Below, one piece after another: positions 61,494 to 64,000 of a stretch of DNA of 64,000 nt. Location of the stretch: NCBI RefSeq assembly GCF_000737765.1, contig NZ_JPRI01000005.1:186001-250000 (forward strand), in the 5' to 3' direction. The translations under genes were made by a program, and so were the position numbers. The notes below the pieces were generated by a model. The model worked only from the letters and a program-made list of their open reading frames with translations. It did no database searches and was not told the DNA's origin. The stretch's first letter is position 1; each line of letters begins with the position of its first letter. This stretch comes from Chryseobacterium vrystaatense (GTDB lineage Bacteria > Bacteroidota > Bacteroidia > Flavobacteriales > Weeksellaceae).

Positions 61494-63224
61494 ATGAATT
61501 TATTTACGGAGTCCAATTTAAGTCCTGATATCCTTAAGGCAGTTGGCGAACTGGGTTACGAAAGCCCGACAGAAATCCAAAAACAGACTATCCCTTTCAT
61601 TCTTTCAGATATTCGCGATTTGATCGCACTTGCGCAGACAGGGACAGGCAAAACAGCAGCGTTTTCGCTTCCGATTTTGGATATGATTGACGAAACGAGT
61701 CGCAAAATCCAATTTTTGGTGCTTTGTCCGACACGGGAATTATGTCTTCAGATTTCTAAAGACATAAAAAATTATTCCAAGTACATGAAAGACATCAAAA
61801 CCACAGCGGTTTACGGTGGAAGCAGTATCATGGATCAGATTCGTTCTTTGAAGGACAAGCCACAAATTATCGTGGGTACTCCGGGAAGAGTAATCGACCT
61901 TATCAACAGAAAAGCACTTGATTTTTCTGCTATTCATTGGTTAGTTTTAGACGAAGCTGATGAAATGCTTTCAATGGGTTTCAAAGATGAGTTGGAAACA
62001 ATTCTGAGAGAAACACCAGACACAAAGCAGACTTTCTTATTCTCGGCTACGATGAATAAAGAAGTGGAGAGAATTTCTAAAAACTATCTTACTAATCCAC
62101 ACCGTATTTCTGTAGGTTCTATTAACGAGGTTAAAAAGAACATTAAGCATGAATACTATGTGGTAGGTTACCGTCAGAAAAAAGAAGCTCTTAAGAGATT
62201 GATTGATGCCAACCCGAACCAGTATTCTATTCTTTTCTGTAGAACAAGAATGGAAACTCAGGAAGTTGCAGATTTCTTAATGCAGAATGGTTATGCGGCA
62301 GATGCTCTTCATGGAGATCTTTCTCAGGCGCAAAGAGATACAGTTATGAAGAAATTCAGACTGAAAAACATTGATATCCTTGTAGCGACTGACGTTGCAG
62401 CAAGAGGTCTGGATGTGAACTCTCTTACGCATGTTATCCATTATTCTTTACCTGATGATCCGGAAGTATTCGTTCACAGAAGTGGAAGAACCGGTAGAGC
62501 AGGAAAAGATGGTATTTCAATTTCTTTAATTAAACCTGAAGAAAGCAGAAAACTGAAGCAAATAAAATCTACAACGAAAATCGATATTGTAGAAAAATTC
62601 ATTCCAACTGGCGAAGATATTATCAAAGCTCAGGTGGGAGGTGTTTTTGAAAAGTTATTTACAGAACATGAAGAAGATATCTTTGAATTCAATGATAGCT
62701 TAATTCCTGATCTAAGTGCATTTACAAAAGAAGAACTGGTGCACAAGTTATTGCAGTTCCAGTTAAAAGACCTTGCTTTGTACTACAAAGATAAGCATGA
62801 TCTTGTTGATCAGAAGTTCAGCAGCAGAGATGATGATTATTCAAGAAGAGACAGAGATAGAGGAAGAGACCGTGACAGAGGAAGAGATCGTGATCGTGGA
62901 GACCGTGACGTAAGAGGAAGCAGAGACAGAGATGGTGGAAGAGAACGTGGCGGAAAACCTAGAAGAAAGAATGAAAACATGGTAAGATTCTTCTTTAACT
63001 TAGGGAAAAAAGATCAACTGAAAAAACTTGATGTTTTGGATATTATCAACAAAGCAACTTCACCAGCTGGAGGAAGCAAAAAAAGAGCAGAAATTGGTGA
63101 TATTGAAATTTTAGAGAAATTCTCTTTCTTTGAAATTGAAAAATCATTTAAGGGAGAGCTTTTGAATAATATTGCATCAATGAAATTCAAAGGAAAAGAT
63201 ATGAGAGCTGAAGAAGCGAATTAA
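61494..63224 (+). CDS. DEAD-box RNA helicase with DbpA-like RNA-binding end
   Basis: 576 residues. Q motif and AQTGTGKT (motif I), PTRELCLQ, TPGRVIDL, VLDEADEM, SATM, then VATDVAARGLDV and HRSGRTGRAG. A region of repeated Arg-Asp pairs (about 443-485) precedes a compact C-terminal DbpA-type RNA-binding domain (about 490-560). Function: RNA unwinding, probably in ribosome assembly or cold response. A terminator follows. Confidence 0.92.
   Translation: MNLFTESNLSPDILKAVGELGYESPTEIQKQTIPFILSDIRDLIALAQTGTGKTAAFSLPILDMIDETSRKIQFLVLCPTRELCLQISKDIKNYSKYMKDIKTTAVYGGSSIMDQIRSLKDKPQIIVGTPGRVIDLINRKALDFSAIHWLVLDEADEMLSMGFKDELETILRETPDTKQTFLFSATMNKEVERISKNYLTNPHRISVGSINEVKKNIKHEYYVVGYRQKKEALKRLIDANPNQYSILFCRTRMETQEVADFLMQNGYAADALHGDLSQAQRDTVMKKFRLKNIDILVATDVAARGLDVNSLTHVIHYSLPDDPEVFVHRSGRTGRAGKDGISISLIKPEESRKLKQIKSTTKIDIVEKFIPTGEDIIKAQVGGVFEKLFTEHEEDIFEFNDSLIPDLSAFTKEELVHKLLQFQLKDLALYYKDKHDLVDQKFSSRDDDYSRRDRDRGRDRDRGRDRDRGDRDVRGSRDRDGGRERGGKPRRKNENMVRFFFNLGKKDQLKKLDVLDIINKATSPAGGSKKRAEIGDIEILEKFSFFEIEKSFKGELLNNIASMKFKGKDMRAEEAN
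62847..62946 (+). repeat. Arg-Asp-rich coding repeat in the helicase linker
   Basis: The linker encodes alternating R-D and G-R-D units (for example RDRDRGRDRDRG). It is an intrinsically disordered, basic, RNA-binding-type segment inside the helicase gene. Confidence 0.8.
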
Positions 63225-63243
63225 TACTCATTCTAAACTATAT

Positions 63244-63269
63244 AAACCGGCTGAAAAGCCGGTTTTTTT
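63244..63269 (+). terminator. Intrinsic terminator after the helicase gene
   Basis: A 9-bp stem (AAACCGGCT with AGCCGGTTT) and a GAAA tetraloop, followed by a T run. Confidence 0.92.
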
Positions 63270-63374
63270 GTTTGATAATCAGGCGTTAATCGTATGTTAA
63301 CAAAACTTAATGTCATATAGTTTCAGGGCAAATCCTTTTTTAGGAAATTTGCACCAAATTATAAATACATAAAA

Positions 63375-64000
63375 ATGGGAATTGGTAATATTTTCCACGC
63401 TTTTCAACCGAAAGATAAAATCTTCTTTGTGCTTTTCGAAAAAGTAACTGAGAATTTAGTTGCAATGTCTGAAGACTTTAACAACGGTATCAAAGATTTC
63501 GATCTTAACGATGATACCATGTTGAAAAGAATGAGCGACTATGAACACAAAAATGATGAGCTTACACATGAGATTTTCATTGAACTAGGAAAAAACTTCA
63601 TTACGCCGTTCGACCGTGAAGACATTCATACCCTGGCAACCGGTCTTGATGATATCGCTGATTATATCTACGCTTCAACAAAATATATCTTCTTATATAA
63701 ATCGCCTGAGATGAAGGCGTATTCAGATTTCTCATTATTGATCCACAAAGCATGTCTTGAAATCCAGAATGCAATGAAAAACCTTAAAGGGTTTAAGAAT
63801 ATGGATCAGGTAAAAGAGGCGTGTATCAAAGTAAACTCTATTGAAAATATCGCAGATGATCTGCTTTCTAATTCAATGGTAGATTTATTTGAAACCAATG
63901 ATGCGATTAACATTATCAAAATTTCATCTGTACTTAATTATCTTGAAATAGTAACCGACAAAGCAGAAGATGTTGCCAATACTATTGAGAACATCATGAT
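63375..64000 (+). CDS. DUF47/PhoU-like protein, partial (3' end outside window)
   Basis: The ATG at 63375 opens a frame of 208 codons that continues past the right edge. It begins MGIGNIFHAFQPKDKIFFVLFEKVTENLV and is all-helical, with the GKNFITPFDREDIHTLATGLDDIADYIYA block (about 71-99) of DUF47, a PhoU-like family. Such proteins usually sit just upstream of a PiT phosphate permease, which may lie outside the window. Confidence 0.9.
   Translation, partial: MGIGNIFHAFQPKDKIFFVLFEKVTENLVAMSEDFNNGIKDFDLNDDTMLKRMSDYEHKNDELTHEIFIELGKNFITPFDREDIHTLATGLDDIADYIYASTKYIFLYKSPEMKAYSDFSLLIHKACLEIQNAMKNLKGFKNMDQVKEACIKVNSIENIADDLLSNSMVDLFETNDAINIIKISSVLNYLEIVTDKAEDVANTIENIM

Overview
The window is AT-rich chromosomal DNA from a flavobacterium of the Weeksellaceae, most probably Chryseobacterium. 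The evidence is gene content and sequence style: type IX secretion (T9SS) C-terminal sorting domains, a subtype-iii (Bacteroidetes) type VI module, an aerotolerance (Bat) operon, YfhO and DUF4834 proteins, mevalonate-pathway MvaD, Bacteroidetes promoters of the TTTG-N19-TAnnTTTG type, and microviridin-like precursors of the chryseoviridin type described from Chryseobacterium gregarium. No rRNA, tRNA, CRISPR array or complete insertion sequence was seen.

Layout. 1-5622 (minus): a type VI cassette of TssD tube protein, VgrG spike and a very large Het-C-type effector that runs off the left edge. 5720-14712: housekeeping and envelope genes (YpdA-like reductase, glycosyltransferase, YfhO, DUF6263 lipoprotein, RlmB, DinB). 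14982-17750: a T9SS-exported protein and a second secreted protein. 18054-27653: the Bat operon (MoxR, DUF58, BatA, BatB, BatC, BatD) interrupted by a GNAT enzyme and a DKNYY-repeat protein, then marC. 28659-31126 (minus): isochorismate synthase, a broken outer-membrane barrel gene, a MenI-like thioesterase and an acyltransferase. 31202-33503: a candidate 20-residue amphipathic peptide, then PspC and PadR. 33797-36737: secreted protein, HD hydrolase, a 21-bp perfect palindrome, a thioesterase, and a cobalamin riboswitch with no B12 gene next to it. 36970-39200: two GEVED/T9SS genes, the first interrupted by a stop codon, sharing an almost identical 240-bp 3' end. 39298-48035: mutS2, GNAT, acyltransferase, ung, DUF456, mechanosensitive channel, pdxJ, esterase.

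48152-51271 is the most striking region: four tandem graspetide precursor genes, a terminator-like hairpin, then two ATP-grasp ligase genes. The precursors share a PFFASFLEKQ leader. Each carries three or four six-residue Thr-x-x-x-x-Asp units followed by one KYPSD microviridin-like core. The likely product is a mixture of four related multi-ring ester/amide cross-linked peptides. No dedicated transporter or protease is encoded next to them.

51696-55687 holds an epimerase/dehydratase, a long-chain acyl-CoA ligase and mvaD. 55838-61266 (minus) holds a DUF2461 protein and a MacAB-TolC-type efflux operon. 61494-64000 holds a DEAD-box RNA helicase and the start of a DUF47/PhoU-like gene cut by the right edge. 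Residue positions are approximate unless they are given for a named residue, and all family names rest on reading motifs by eye.
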